Part shown: piece after piece, positions 16,917-24,943 of the stretch
How the letters are laid out: each line of letters starts with the position of its first letter
Numbering within the stretch: position 1 is the first letter of the stretch
DNA from: Acidimicrobiaceae bacterium
Lineage (GTDB): Bacteria > Actinomycetota > Acidimicrobiia > Acidimicrobiales > Aldehydirespiratoraceae
Assembly (NCBI GenBank): GCA_016845585.1
Contig: JAERSO010000045.1
Coordinates: forward strand, 1-47,170
Direction: 5' to 3'
DNA length: 47,170 nt
Position numbers and translations under genes: made by a program
Notes under the pieces: model-generated
Databases searched by the model: none
Told to the model about the DNA's origin: nothing
Seen by the model: the letters and a program-made list of their open reading frames with translations, nothing else

Positions 16917-17855
16917 TCAGCGGATCTGTGAACGCAGATCCGAGAGCCAGTTGTCGGCGTTGCTGACCGCTTCGCGATTGGTCGTCTGCTGTTCCTCGGT
17001 GCCGTACGCCGACGGGTAGGAGCCCAGGAATTTCACGTTGCCCTGTTTCATGTGGATGTTGCGCAACGCGTCGCCGAGGACCTCGTCGGAGATGTGACCT
17101 TCGGCGTCGATGAGAAAGCAGTAGTCGCCGAGACCCTTGCGGGTGGGGCGGCTCTCGAGGCGACTGAGGTTGATCGAGCGAGCAGCGAACTCATGGAGGA
17201 TGCCGACGAGTGATCCGGGCGCATCCTCGCGCTGGTAGATCAGCATCGTGGTCTTGTCGTGGCCCGATGGGTGATCGATGCCGTCGCGGCCGACGAGCAC
17301 GAAACGGGTCTGGTTCTCGGGGTGATCCTCGATGTCCTCGGCGAGAATGTCGAGGCCGTAGACCTCGGCCGACCGGCGCGGTGCGATGGCGGCGGTGGTG
17401 CGGAGATCCCCCTCGGCGACCTCGCGGGCGGCATCGGCGGTGGAGCCCGCCGTCGTGATGGTGACACCCGCGAGCTGGTCGGACAGATAGCGGCGGCACT
17501 GGGCGAGCGCCACTGGGTGTGAACGGACCTCCGTGATATCGCGCAGGACGACCCCGGACGGAACCATGAGGTTGAGGTTCACGTTCATCACGACTTCACG
17601 CTTGATCAGCAGGCCGTCGGACTCGAACGCGAGCGTGTCGAGTGTGGCGTTGACCGATCCCTCGATCATGTTCTCGATCGCCGCGAACCCATAGGTGACA
17701 TCGCCGCGTTCGGCGGCCAGGAGTACTTCGACGTTCGTGCCGTAGGGCCGCAGGTCGAGCTTGGCGAGGTCGGGCTCACCGGTCACGGCCTGCTCGCTGA
17801 ACGTGCCGGTCGGACCGAGGTAGCTGATGCTGGCGGTGGGATCGATTGCGGTCAC
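16917..17855 (-). CDS. pheA: Prephenate dehydratase
   Basis: A 312-residue monofunctional prephenate dehydratase that makes phenylpyruvate in phenylalanine synthesis. The N-terminal ISYLGPTGTFSEQAV and the catalytic TRF motif (QTRFVLVGRD) are present. The C-terminal ACT domain (KTTMLIYQREDAPGSLVGIL, then LSRLESRP) carries the ESRP motif that binds phenylalanine for feedback control. There is no chorismate mutase domain. GTG 17855 is supported by the minus-strand -10 box TATCCT 8 nt upstream. It is convergent with the ComB-like gene and divergent from a broken transporter gene. Confidence 0.94.
   Translation of the reverse strand: MTAIDPTASISYLGPTGTFSEQAVTGEPDLAKLDLRPYGTNVEVLLAAERGDVTYGFAAIENMIEGSVNATLDTLAFESDGLLIKREVVMNVNLNLMVPSGVVLRDITEVRSHPVALAQCRRYLSDQLAGVTITTAGSTADAAREVAEGDLRTTAAIAPRRSAEVYGLDILAEDIEDHPENQTRFVLVGRDGIDHPSGHDKTTMLIYQREDAPGSLVGILHEFAARSINLSRLESRPTRKGLGDYCFLIDAEGHISDEVLGDALRNIHMKQGNVKFLGSYPSAYGTEEQQTTNREAVSNADNWLSDLRSQIR
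16921..16942 (+). terminator. Hairpin after the ComB-like gene
   Basis: CGGATCTG (16921-16928) and CAGATCCG (16935-16942) form a perfect 8-bp stem with a 6-nt loop, starting 13 nt past the ComB-like stop. It overlaps the last codons of the convergent pheA. There is no U tract. Confidence 0.4.
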
Positions 17856-17863
17856 GAGTGGTG

Positions 17864-17869
17864 AGGATA
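17864..17869 (-). promoter_or_regulatory. -10 box TATCCT of a leaderless promoter for pheA
   Basis: On the minus strand TATCCT lies 8 nt before GTG 17855, with no Shine-Dalgarno sequence; it supports this start. Confidence 0.5.
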
Positions 17870-17915
17870 CGGCCGAGGGCCTGCCGTCGCTCGGGATATG
17901 GTCACGGCGCGTGCC

Positions 17916-17921
17916 TAGGGT
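17916..17921 (+). promoter_or_regulatory. -10 box TAGGGT before the MFS remnant
   Basis: TAGGGT lies 6 nt before GTG 17928, so the broken transporter gene still has an apparent leaderless promoter. Confidence 0.4.
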
Positions 17922-17927
17922 CGCGCC

Positions 17928-18904
17928 GTGACCGAGCAACGAATCATCCGCAACTACTACGTGCTGGCCGGTCTCTACACGCTCGCGGCATCGCTCATCT
18001 GGGGTGTCAACACGTCTCGCTGCCACGACGGTGCTCTACCTGGTTGCGGCGCGGGCCGGGGCCGGCATCGTCGTCTTCGCGATCGTGTCGCTCTTCATGG
18101 GACTCGGCTTCACGTTCTACTCGGGCGCGCTCGAGGCCTGGTTGGTCGGCGCCCTGCGATCGGTTGGTGTGGACGGCGATCTGGATCACGTCTTCGCTCG
18201 ATCGCAGCAGGTGACCGGACTTGCCATGCTCGTGGGTACGACATCGGGCGGCTTCCTGGGTCAGCTTGACCTCGCGGTCCCGTTCGTGGCGAGAGCGGTG
18301 CTCCTGGCCGGCCTGCTGCTCGTGGCCGGCCGCACGATGCACGATCTCGGATTCACCCCGCGGGCGCTGAAGCTGTCCAATGTCGGGACGGAGTTGCGCG
18401 AACAGACGAGGGTCGGGGTGGCCTATGGGTGGAACCAGCCCGGCTTGCGGCTGCTGATGCTCGCGGGACTGACACGCGGGGCGTTCCTCGGCTGGGCGTT
18501 CTACGCCGCCCAGCCCTACTTCCTGGAGCTCCTGGAGGACGACGCGGTCTGGGTTGTCGAGCTGCTCACCCGGTGCTGCACTCGCCGAAGCTCGATCATC
18601 CTCGGTGGCTCGATCACGACCTCGATCGGCCTGGTCGTCATGGGCGCGACCGACTCGTTCTGGGTCGCGGTGCCCTTCTTCCTACTGGTCACCGGATCGC
18701 TCGGAGTGATGAGCCCCGTGCGACAGGCCTACGTCCACCATGTCGCCGCGTCGGAGGCCGCTCGTCCTCGGCGTGCGCCGCGTGGGGGGCGAGGCCGATC
18801 GGATCGTGGGTTCGCGCCCCCGGGCCGGTACCTGCGCGGCTCAGGGTCTGCCGCGCGACACGCAGATCGAATCCCACCCGCGTGAGGTGATCACTACGTC
18901 GTAG
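17928..18904 (+). pseudogene. Multiply broken MFS transporter
   Basis: Fragments of one major facilitator superfamily protein lie in three frames. Frame 1 (from GTG 17928) gives the N-terminus RIIRNYYVLAGLYTLAASL and ends in nonsense after WGVNT. A second frame resumes at about 18017 with LAATTVLYLVAARAG, EAWLVGALR and GWNQPGLRLLMLAG, without the roughly 50 residues for helix 2 and motif A. Around 18560-18600 (VVELLTRCCTRRSS) another stretch is missing, and after HHVAASE the frame is lost again. A third frame then reads VGGEADRIVG and CAAQGLP, a plausible original C-terminus ending at 18904. At least three independent lesions argue for true decay, not a single sequencing error. Confidence 0.8.
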
Positions 18905-18910
18905 TGGTCA
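18888..18910. promoter_or_regulatory. 23-bp operator-like palindrome upstream of the desaturase
   Basis: TGATCACTAC (18888-18897) and GTAGTGGTCA (18901-18910) are inverted repeats with one mismatch and a 3-nt centre. It lies about 20 nt upstream of the desaturase -35 box, at a position suited to a TetR-type dimeric regulator. It could also be a terminator remnant of the broken transporter gene. Confidence 0.5.
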
Positions 18911-18928
18911 TCAGGGGTGTTACGCCGG

Positions 18929-18958
18929 TTGCAACGCCTGCACTCCATCCCGTAACAT
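18929..18958 (+). promoter_or_regulatory. Promoter of the desaturase operon (TTGCAA-18-TAACAT)
   Basis: A -35-like TTGCAA (18929-18934) and -10 TAACAT (18953-18958) are separated by 18 nt; ATG 18966 follows 7 nt after the -10 box, giving a leaderless transcript. It is one of the best complete promoters in the window. Confidence 0.6.
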
Positions 18959-18965
18959 GTGATGG

Positions 18966-19970
18966 ATGACCGACATGATGACGCCGAAGATGTCACACGA
19001 CGAGGCCGTCGCGCGGTTCACCGGGGGCATGCTCCCGGCTGAGGGTGCGATTTCGGAGTTCACGGGCTCCGACCGGCTTCGCCCCGATGGCCGACCGAAG
19101 CCCGAACTGCGGGCCGAGCTTCGCAAGATCCCGAATGCGGTCAACGCGTTCCACACGGTCTTCAACCTCGCCCTTCCGTTCATCTACATCGGCACGGCGG
19201 TCGCCGTCGATCACCCCGTGACGTGGGTGCTCGCCTTCTTGGCCATGGCGGTGTACTTCCAACGAATCCTCACCCTCCACCACGAGGCTGCGCACCGCCT
19301 GCTCTTCAGCAAGAAGGCGGTCAACGACTGGGTTGGCGAGAAGCTGATCGGCTGGCTCGTCTTCGGTGATGGGGGCAACGGCTATCGACTCGCGCACACC
19401 CAGCATCATCGCGACGAGTTCGGCGACAAGGAACCCGACTTCCTGCTGTATGCCAACTACCCGATCAGCATGGCATCGATGCGTCGCAAGATGCTGCGCG
19501 ACATCTCGGGTGTCTCGGGCTACAAGAACCTCAAGCCCGCGTTCGTCGGGCTGTTCAAGCCGGGTCGTCGACAACGAGCGATCCGCTACCTCAGTGGGCA
19601 ACTGGCGGTGTTCGGCATCTTCTTCGCCTTCGGTCAACCGTGGCTGTACCTGTTCTTGTGGTTGCTGCCGTGGGCCACGATGTACCGGGTGTTCAACCGG
19701 TTGCGGGCCCTGGCCGAGCACGCCGGCATGACCCGTAGCGACGATCGGCGCCTGACGTCGCACAACATCCATCAGGGTTTCCTGGCCAAGTACGTGTTCC
19801 TGCCGCAGGGGATCGGTTACCACCTGGCGCATCATGTCGATTCGGGGATCCCGATGGTCAATCTCGCGAAGCTGCATCGGATCCTGGAAGAGGACGGCTA
19901 CATCACCGAGTCGATGACCTATCCGGGTTACTGGAACTTCATCGGCAAACTCTGGCGCAGAGACGACTGA
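18966..19970 (+). CDS. Membrane fatty acid desaturase
   Basis: A 334-residue di-iron membrane desaturase. Three histidine boxes are intact: HHEAAHR (about residue 103), HTQHHRDE (about 142) and the C-terminal GYHLAHHVD. Hydrophobic segments AFHTVFNLALPFIYIG, VTWVLAFLAMAVYF, and a pair near WLYLFLWLLPWATMYRVF span the membrane. It may introduce double bonds into acyl chains or act on a related lipid such as a carotenoid-like compound; sequence alone does not decide. Promoter and palindromic operator candidates lie directly upstream. The PaaX-like gene begins 2 nt after the stop, so a shared transcript is likely. Confidence 0.88.
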   Translation: MTDMMTPKMSHDEAVARFTGGMLPAEGAISEFTGSDRLRPDGRPKPELRAELRKIPNAVNAFHTVFNLALPFIYIGTAVAVDHPVTWVLAFLAMAVYFQRILTLHHEAAHRLLFSKKAVNDWVGEKLIGWLVFGDGGNGYRLAHTQHHRDEFGDKEPDFLLYANYPISMASMRRKMLRDISGVSGYKNLKPAFVGLFKPGRRQRAIRYLSGQLAVFGIFFAFGQPWLYLFLWLLPWATMYRVFNRLRALAEHAGMTRSDDRRLTSHNIHQGFLAKYVFLPQGIGYHLAHHVDSGIPMVNLAKLHRILEEDGYITESMTYPGYWNFIGKLWRRDD

Positions 19971-19972
19971 GC

Positions 19973-20731
19973 GTGGCGTCGCTCTCGGCGCGCAGCATCG
20001 TTGCGTCGACACTCCTCGGCACCGTTCCACCCGGGCTCCCGGGTCGGCTGCTGGTCGCGTTCGCCGGCGAGTTCGGCATCCAACCGGGCACGACGCGCGT
20101 CGCGTTGTCGCGCATGGTCGATGGTGGGGAACTGCGCCGCGTGGACGGTGGGGTCTACGAACTGGCCGGTGAGCTGCTCGATCGCCACCAGCGCCAGGAG
20201 GCCGGCCTCCATCCGTCGACCCGGTCATGGTCGGGTGACTGGGAGATGTGCATTGTGCCAGCCGGGGCTCGCCAATCCGCTGACCGGGCTGCGTTGCGGC
20301 GCGCCTGTCTCCATCTCGGCTTGCGCGAGCTGCGCGAGGGGGTCTGGATGCGCCCCGACAACCTGGCCAGCGATCGGCTCCCCGCCGCTCGCGCCATCGT
20401 CGACGCCCAGACCCAGCGCCTGCTCGCGGTCCCGGACGGCGATGCTTCCGCGCTGGTCCTGGAACTGTTCGAGACCGATGGCTGGGCCGCGACGGCGAAC
20501 CGATTGTGTGAGGCCCTGGACGGTGCGGACCGTGAGGCGTCCCTCGCCCGCGGATTCGAGCTGGCGGCCGAGTCACTCCGGCACCTGGTGTCGGATCCGC
20601 TACTGCCCGAGGCCCTCTGGCCGTCGGACTGGCCGGCTGAACGATTGCGCACGGCCTATGCCGAGTACCTCCGTGGCTACCAGACCCGGTTGACGGGCTT
20701 CTTCCGAGCGGAGCTCTCTGCCGTACAGTGA
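19973..20731 (+). CDS. PaaX family transcriptional regulator
   Basis: A 252-residue protein with the PaaX layout: an N-terminal winged helix (RSIVASTLLGTVPPGLPGR, EFGIQPGTTRVALSRMVDGGELRRVDG), a central ferredoxin-like region beginning DWEMCIVPAG, and a C-terminal helical domain ending LRGYQTRLTGFFRAEL. PaaX itself represses phenylacetate degradation with phenylacetyl-CoA as inducer; here no paa genes are in view. Its position 2 nt after the desaturase suggests that it may control that gene, possibly through the palindrome at 18888-18910. GTG 19973 is the start. Confidence 0.85.
   Translation: MASLSARSIVASTLLGTVPPGLPGRLLVAFAGEFGIQPGTTRVALSRMVDGGELRRVDGGVYELAGELLDRHQRQEAGLHPSTRSWSGDWEMCIVPAGARQSADRAALRRACLHLGLRELREGVWMRPDNLASDRLPAARAIVDAQTQRLLAVPDGDASALVLELFETDGWAATANRLCEALDGADREASLARGFELAAESLRHLVSDPLLPEALWPSDWPAERLRTAYAEYLRGYQTRLTGFFRAELSAVQ
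20724..20729 (+). promoter_or_regulatory. -10 box TACAGT inside the end of the PaaX-like gene
   Basis: TACAGT lies 7 nt before ATG 20737 and overlaps the final codons of the upstream gene, giving the hydrolase a possible leaderless promoter of its own. Confidence 0.45.
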
Positions 20732-20736
20732 CGGCC

Positions 20737-21450
20737 ATGAGCGATCGCTTCTACTTCCGCCAGCTGCTGTCCGGTCGAGATTTCGCCACGGATGATCCCA
20801 TCGCGCAGCAGATGGTGAACTTCGTCTACGCCATCGGTGACCGTCAAACCGGAGAGGCTGTACTGGTCGACCCGGCGTATGACGTCAACGGGTTGATCGA
20901 CGCGCTCGAGGCGGACGGGATGACCTGTACGGGTGTGCTCGCCACCCACTACCACCCGGACCATGTGGGCGGTTCCATGATGGGTTTCGAGCTGGAAGGC
21001 GTCGCAGCGTTGTTGGACCGCGTCGACGTGCCGATCCACGTCCAGGGCGACGAGGCCGAGTACGTGAAGAAGGTGACAGGGGTCGAGGAGGCGTCGCTCG
21101 TCTCGCACGAGTCCGGCGACATCGTCACGGTCGGCGCGGTCGAGATCGAGCTCATCCACACACCCGGTCACACTCCAGGAAGTCAGTGCTTCCTCGTGGA
21201 CGGACGCTTGGTCGCGGGCGACACGCTGTTCCTCGACGGTTGCGGCCGCACGGATCTTCCGGGTTCGGATCCCGAGCAGATGTACGAGAGCCTCACCACA
21301 CGCCTTGCACGGGTGGACGACGACACCGTCCTGTACCCCGGGCACCAGTACTCCGTGGAGTCATCAGCCACGATGGGCATCACCCGTCAGCGCAATGTGG
21401 TGTATCGAGCCAAGTCCAAGGAACAGTGGCTCATGATGTTCGGGCACTGA
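20737..21450 (+). CDS. Metallo-beta-lactamase fold hydrolase, glyoxalase II-like
   Basis: A 237-residue MBL-fold protein. The dinuclear metal motif is THYHPDHVGG, followed by HTPGHTPGSQCFLVDGRLVAGDTLF and the late histidine in LYPGHQYS, all present. The pattern GCGRTDLPGSDPEQMYESL is characteristic of glyoxalase II/persulfide dioxygenase-type members. Substrates could be a thioester or a persulfide; mycothiol-linked thioesters would be natural in an actinobacterium, but this is inference. ATG 20737 is chosen over GTG 20728, which overlaps the upstream stop, because of the -10 box 7 nt upstream. Confidence 0.88.
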   Translation: MSDRFYFRQLLSGRDFATDDPIAQQMVNFVYAIGDRQTGEAVLVDPAYDVNGLIDALEADGMTCTGVLATHYHPDHVGGSMMGFELEGVAALLDRVDVPIHVQGDEAEYVKKVTGVEEASLVSHESGDIVTVGAVEIELIHTPGHTPGSQCFLVDGRLVAGDTLFLDGCGRTDLPGSDPEQMYESLTTRLARVDDDTVLYPGHQYSVESSATMGITRQRNVVYRAKSKEQWLMMFGH

Positions 21451-21454
21451 CGGC

Positions 21455-21718
21455 TCAGGGCTTGCGACCGTTGTTGTCCGAGCGGCGCCAGCGTGACTTC
21501 GTTGGCGGCTCCTCCTCGCGGAGATCGATGCCTGCCTCGGTCAGCCCGAGCGTGGGGAGCATCGGAGTGCTCCGTTGGACTCCGCGCAGCGATTCGGTCT
21601 CGAGCGTTCGGAGATCGATCACGCCGTCGGGTTCGAGGATGACCCCGTCGACCACCTCGCCGCTGTGGTGGGCCCGCTCGAGCGCCGCCTTGCGGAGTGC
21701 ATCTGAGAGCGTGGTCAT
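21455..21718 (-). CDS. Small hypothetical protein
   Basis: An 87-residue protein I do not recognise. It starts MTTLSDALRKAALERAHHSG, continues with a short DGVILEPDGVIDLRTLE segment, and ends in a basic tail rich in Arg/Lys (PPTKSRWRRSDNNGRK). No signal peptide or membrane segment is seen. ATG 21718 is preceded by GGAGGG at a suitable distance. It is convergent with the metallo-hydrolase (4 nt between stops). Confidence 0.6.
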   Translation of the reverse strand: MTTLSDALRKAALERAHHSGEVVDGVILEPDGVIDLRTLETESLRGVQRSTPMLPTLGLTEAGIDLREEEPPTKSRWRRSDNNGRKP

Positions 21719-21790
21719 GAGTCCCTCCATTTGTTCGAACGCATGTCCAACGGTAGGGCGACTCCCAATCCGCCGCATGGGTCCGAGGAA

Positions 21791-22444
21791 CTAAACCGGC
21801 CCGGTTGTCCCAATGTTGAGAAGTCGTTGGATTTCTCCGATGTCCCATGTGGGCGCCACACCACCGGCGTGGAGAAGGTGTTCGGCCAGCTCGGCAGCGG
21901 TGAGATCGTGTGCCTCGGCGAGGCCCCGAACGATGGTGCCGAGGTAGGCGGCCGACGGAGGTTCTGCGGCTCGGCGTTCGGGTGGTGACGAGCTGGTGAA
22001 GGTGGCGACCGGGACACCGTCGACGGGCTCGAGCCCGACAATCGTGTCGTAGGCCCTCGCGGCGATCACCGTGTGGATGTCGGCGCGAACCTGGTCGAAC
22101 GGGATCGAGAGAGGGATGTCGGCGCCGTTCTCCTGGGCAACGACGTCGGCGAACTGCTCCTTGGTGATGAGGTAGCGCCGCCCCAGCGCCCCGACCGTGG
22201 CGGGACGATGTTCGAGAAAGGCCGGTGCGCCGTTCCACCGCACCGAGTGGCCCGCGAAGCGGATCCCCGAGCGAAAGGTGCAGGGGGCATCGGCGAGGGG
22301 GAGGGATCGGTCACGCGCCCCTCGCTGAGGCACGGATGCGCCGGCCGGCTTGCCTCCCCGCAGGTAACACAGGAAGCGGGCCCGGTTGACGTTGGATCCG
22401 TACGACGCGTACCAGATGAGGTGATCGCTGCCCGGCCGTGTCAT
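21791..22444 (-). CDS. Gamma-glutamylcyclotransferase-like protein (YGSN motif)
   Basis: A 217-residue protein with the N-terminal signature WYASYGSNVNRARFLCYL, the substrate-binding loop of the gamma-glutamylcyclotransferase/AIG2 fold, and a following VGALGRRYLITKEQF strand-helix. It is longer than minimal cyclotransferases and has a helical C-terminal region (AAYLGTIVRGLAEAHDLTAAE). Enzymes of this fold release 5-oxoproline from gamma-glutamyl compounds; the precise substrate here is unknown. ATG 22444 is supported by a -10 box 6 nt upstream. Confidence 0.65.
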   Translation of the reverse strand: MTRPGSDHLIWYASYGSNVNRARFLCYLRGGKPAGASVPQRGARDRSLPLADAPCTFRSGIRFAGHSVRWNGAPAFLEHRPATVGALGRRYLITKEQFADVVAQENGADIPLSIPFDQVRADIHTVIAARAYDTIVGLEPVDGVPVATFTSSSPPERRAAEPPSAAYLGTIVRGLAEAHDLTAAELAEHLLHAGGVAPTWDIGEIQRLLNIGTTGPV

Positions 22445-22450
22445 GGCAGG

Positions 22451-22456
22451 AGCGTA
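22451..22456 (-). promoter_or_regulatory. -10 box TACGCT of a leaderless promoter
   Basis: On the minus strand TACGCT lies 6 nt before ATG 22444, supporting that start. Confidence 0.5.
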
Positions 22457-22576
22457 GCGGGGGGCCGATCGTCAGCTGGGCCTCAAGACCTGCCGTGATG
22501 GGCCGATTGTCTCAGTACCGCCGTGATGGGCACGGCAACAGCGCTCGGACCGATCGAGCACGTGGAGGTCACGAAA

Positions 22577-23674
22577 ATGAACGAGTCTTCCGGCGACTGG
22601 ACCGATCCGTCGACCATGCGCGAACGCGAACTCGAACTCGAGGTGGCGCGCCTTCAGGCCGAGCTGGAAGCCGCCAACGGCATGGACGCCGGCGATGCCG
22701 CGTCCCGGTTCCTGACCCTCGCCGCAAGCACGGTGGACGCCGCGCTCGCAGACGCGCGTCGAGAAGCCGACGAGCTCGTGGCTGAAGTCACCGCCGACGC
22801 CGAAGCCCGCCGCGATGAAGCGACGCGGCTCGCCGCCGAGGCCGAGGCACGAGCGGATGCCATGCGCTCCGAGGCGGAGAACCATGAGTCGATCGTGACC
22901 GCCGCGCACGATACCGCGGGCCAGATCCGCTCCGATGCGGAGACCGAGGCGGCGAACCTCATCGCCACCGAACGGGCTCGCGTCGTCGAGGAGATCGAGT
23001 CGTTGAGCGAGGTTCGAGAGGCCCTCGAAGGCGAACGCGAAGCCCTCGAGTCCTATCACGGGGAACTACGCCGGAGGGTCCAGGAGCTCGCCGAGTCGAT
23101 GGTGATCTTCATGACGACCGAACCCCCGATCGCGGCCACGGCCGCGCTCGAAGAGCTCATTTCCCCCGAAGAGCTCACTGCCCCCGAAGAGCTCGCCGCC
23201 GAGGAAGCGATCGTGGACGTGCCACTCGAACAGATGGTCGAGGAGGTCACCTCCGACGGTGACCCGATCGATGCTGACATCTCGTTCGAAGTGCCGGTCA
23301 CCGACTTCGCCGCCGACCCCGACGCGGCAGCTCCGACCGCACTGTTCGGCGGGGCGCCAATCGTGGACGACACAGAAGAGGCCGAAACGTCTGCCGAAGA
23401 CGAAGTGTTCGACATCCTCGACGAGGTGCCGCCCGCTCCCGTCGCCCCCAGCGCCGGCCTGTTCTCGCGAGCCACCGAGGAGGAGAGCACCGGGGAGGGA
23501 AGCGCCCTCTTCGGTGAACACGGCTTCCGCCTCCTGCAGCAGACCGATGCCGAGGAACTCGCCGCCGCTCTTGGTCATGAGGACGAAGCGGACGCGGCAT
23601 TCGAGTCCTTCCTTGCCGGTGACTCGGACTCCGACCCCAGCCGCGACTGGCTCCTGCGCAACGACCAGGCGTAG
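22577..23674 (+). CDS. Coiled-coil protein with acidic C-terminal domain, DivIVA-like
   Basis: A 365-residue protein of unknown function. Residues about 15-175 form a near-continuous Ala/Glu/Arg coiled coil (ELELEVARLQAELEAANG, DARREADELVAEVTADAEA, LEGEREALESYHGELRRRV). The remainder is acidic and low-complexity (EELISPEELTAPEELAAEE) and ends with RDWLLRNDQA. This resembles DivIVA/Wag31-like or SepIVA-like scaffold proteins in shape, but the DivIVA N-terminal motif is not evident. GGAGG at 22564-22568 stands before ATG 22577, so it is leadered. Two copies of CCGTGATGGGC lie upstream (22493 and 22521). Compare the protein at 1522-2334. Confidence 0.75.
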   Translation: MNESSGDWTDPSTMRERELELEVARLQAELEAANGMDAGDAASRFLTLAASTVDAALADARREADELVAEVTADAEARRDEATRLAAEAEARADAMRSEAENHESIVTAAHDTAGQIRSDAETEAANLIATERARVVEEIESLSEVREALEGEREALESYHGELRRRVQELAESMVIFMTTEPPIAATAALEELISPEELTAPEELAAEEAIVDVPLEQMVEEVTSDGDPIDADISFEVPVTDFAADPDAAAPTALFGGAPIVDDTEEAETSAEDEVFDILDEVPPAPVAPSAGLFSRATEEESTGEGSALFGEHGFRLLQQTDAEELAAALGHEDEADAAFESFLAGDSDSDPSRDWLLRNDQA

Positions 23675-23697
23675 AAGCGACGCTCGGCCGCGCCGGC

Positions 23698-24291
23698 TCA
23701 GCGCCGGAGACCGGCGATGGGGTCCTTCGGGCCGCGGAATGTGCCGCCGGCGATGGTCACGGGCGTGAGCAGCTCGACGACGTCACCATCGCTGAGCAGC
23801 GCGTTGAGGTTGCCGGCACCATCGCGTCCCATGTCGGAGATGCGGACCCAGGCACCTTCCCGGAAGATCCAGTTGCCGGGACGTACGAGCTCAGGTGGGA
23901 GCACCGCGCCGGGGCTGATCTCGACGCCGGCGGACGCCGTGTGGAGACGCACGAGCCGCACGGCCGGGAGGAGCAGGGAGAGGCCGATCACGGTCAGGCC
24001 GAACCCGAGCAGGGTCTCCAACCCTGAGCCGCTACGAATGGCGAGGGTGAGCAGGCAGGCGCCGATCCCCACGCTGGCGCTCGTGAACACGGTGACCAGG
24101 ACGGTCGAGGACTTGTCCGCGGTGTTCAGGCGCGCACTGGGATCGAGGTCGATGAGACGGCCGGTGTCGGCGTACTCCAACAGCTGTTCTGTTGCGTCCT
24201 GAGGACGTTCTTCAACCCAACCCATTCTGAAACCTGCTACCGGATCGTCCAGCGTTCCGACGGATCGACGCGCGAAATGCTCGAAATCCAT
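23698..24291 (-). CDS. Predicted two-helix membrane protein, unknown
   Basis: A 197-residue protein with two hydrophobic segments, STVLVTVFTSASVGIGACLL and TLLGFGLTVIGLSLLLPAV, followed by a soluble C-terminal domain (PGNWIFREGAWVRISDMG, then LLSDGDVVELLTPVTIAGG). That domain is paralogous to the product encoded next to it at 24368-24679 (GHWINHAESWARIDEAG and LLSSGEIIDLREPMLVATG). ATG 24291 is used; an internal ATG 66 nt downstream is an alternative. No family is recognised. Confidence 0.6.
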   Translation of the reverse strand: MDFEHFARRSVGTLDDPVAGFRMGWVEERPQDATEQLLEYADTGRLIDLDPSARLNTADKSSTVLVTVFTSASVGIGACLLTLAIRSGSGLETLLGFGLTVIGLSLLLPAVRLVRLHTASAGVEISPGAVLPPELVRPGNWIFREGAWVRISDMGRDGAGNLNALLSDGDVVELLTPVTIAGGTFRGPKDPIAGLRR

Positions 24292-24367
24292 ATGTCGGCA
24301 ATATGATACAGCTTGCCCGGAAGAATCAAGAGTCTCCCGCCCATCGGTGTCCGAACATTCTGACAAC

Positions 24368-24679
24368 TCACGGCGCGACCTGACTCGTACCGTGTGGCTC
24401 GAACCGGCCCGTGGCGACCAACATCGGCTCGCGCAGGTCGATGATTTCCCCACTGCTGAGCAGCGCGGAACGCCGGCCTCCGCTCCCGAAACCGGCCTCG
24501 TCGATGCGAGCCCAACTCTCGGCGTGATTGATCCAGTGGCCTCGCTTCAACGCGGCGACGGGCCGCAACTCGGCGCGTTCGACGCGAACCATGTGACTGG
24601 GCCGACGACGGGACCGACGCGCTGACACGGTCGGGACCAGAACGGCCAGCGCCGAACCAACGACGCCGAGGCCCATCAC
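24368..24679 (-). CDS. Paralogue of the adjacent membrane protein, probably 5'-damaged
   Basis: A 103-codon frame from GTG 24679 (or ATG 24676) giving one hydrophobic segment (GLGVVGSALAVLVP) and a C-terminal domain that aligns with the protein at 23698-24291. Similarity continues upstream of the apparent start (PEAEVTRL in the same frame), but no start codon exists there. A separate frame begins at ATG 24798, just after the ferredoxin fragment, and is lost near 24725. A frameshifted or deleted former longer gene is more likely than an intact short one. Confidence 0.45.
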   Translation of the reverse strand: MMGLGVVGSALAVLVPTVSARRSRRRPSHMVRVERAELRPVAALKRGHWINHAESWARIDEAGFGSGGRRSALLSSGEIIDLREPMLVATGRFEPHGTSQVAP

Positions 24680-24805
24680 GAGTCGGGTGACCTCGGCCTC
24701 CGGGACCTGGGCCGGGGTGTGGAGCCCGCCGCGTCGTGCACAGCCGATCCGGGGAGGTGGAGACCTCGGATCGAAGCGACGACGCGGCGGGCGATCATGA
24801 GCACC

Positions 24806-24943
24806 TCACGCTGCGACGAAGATGCAGTCCTGGGGGCAGTCCTCTGCCGCATCCAGGACCGAATCGAGTAGCTCGTCGGACACAGTGGCTGCTTCGTTCG
24901 AGCCGAAACGGTGCTCGCCCACGGCGATGTAGGCGAGGCCGTC
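24806..24943 (-). pseudogene. C-terminal fragment of a [3Fe-4S]/[4Fe-4S] ferredoxin
   Basis: The minus-strand frame ending at 24806 reads DGLAYIAVGEHRFG and then DELLDSVLDAAEDCPQDCIF, the typical second half of small actinobacterial ferredoxins with the final Cys-Pro cluster ligand. The N-terminal half with the C-x-x-C-x-x-x-x-x-C-like ligands is absent. Upstream in frame, the sequence is the antisense of the opposite-strand gene from about 24948. The fragment cannot make a cluster-binding protein. The left boundary with intact homology is approximate. Confidence 0.6.

Noticed and set aside
22493..22531. Two CCGTGATGGGC copies before the coiled-coil gene as an attachment site or regulator box.
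   Set aside because: The copies are short, not palindromic, and nothing else nearby supports integration or binding.
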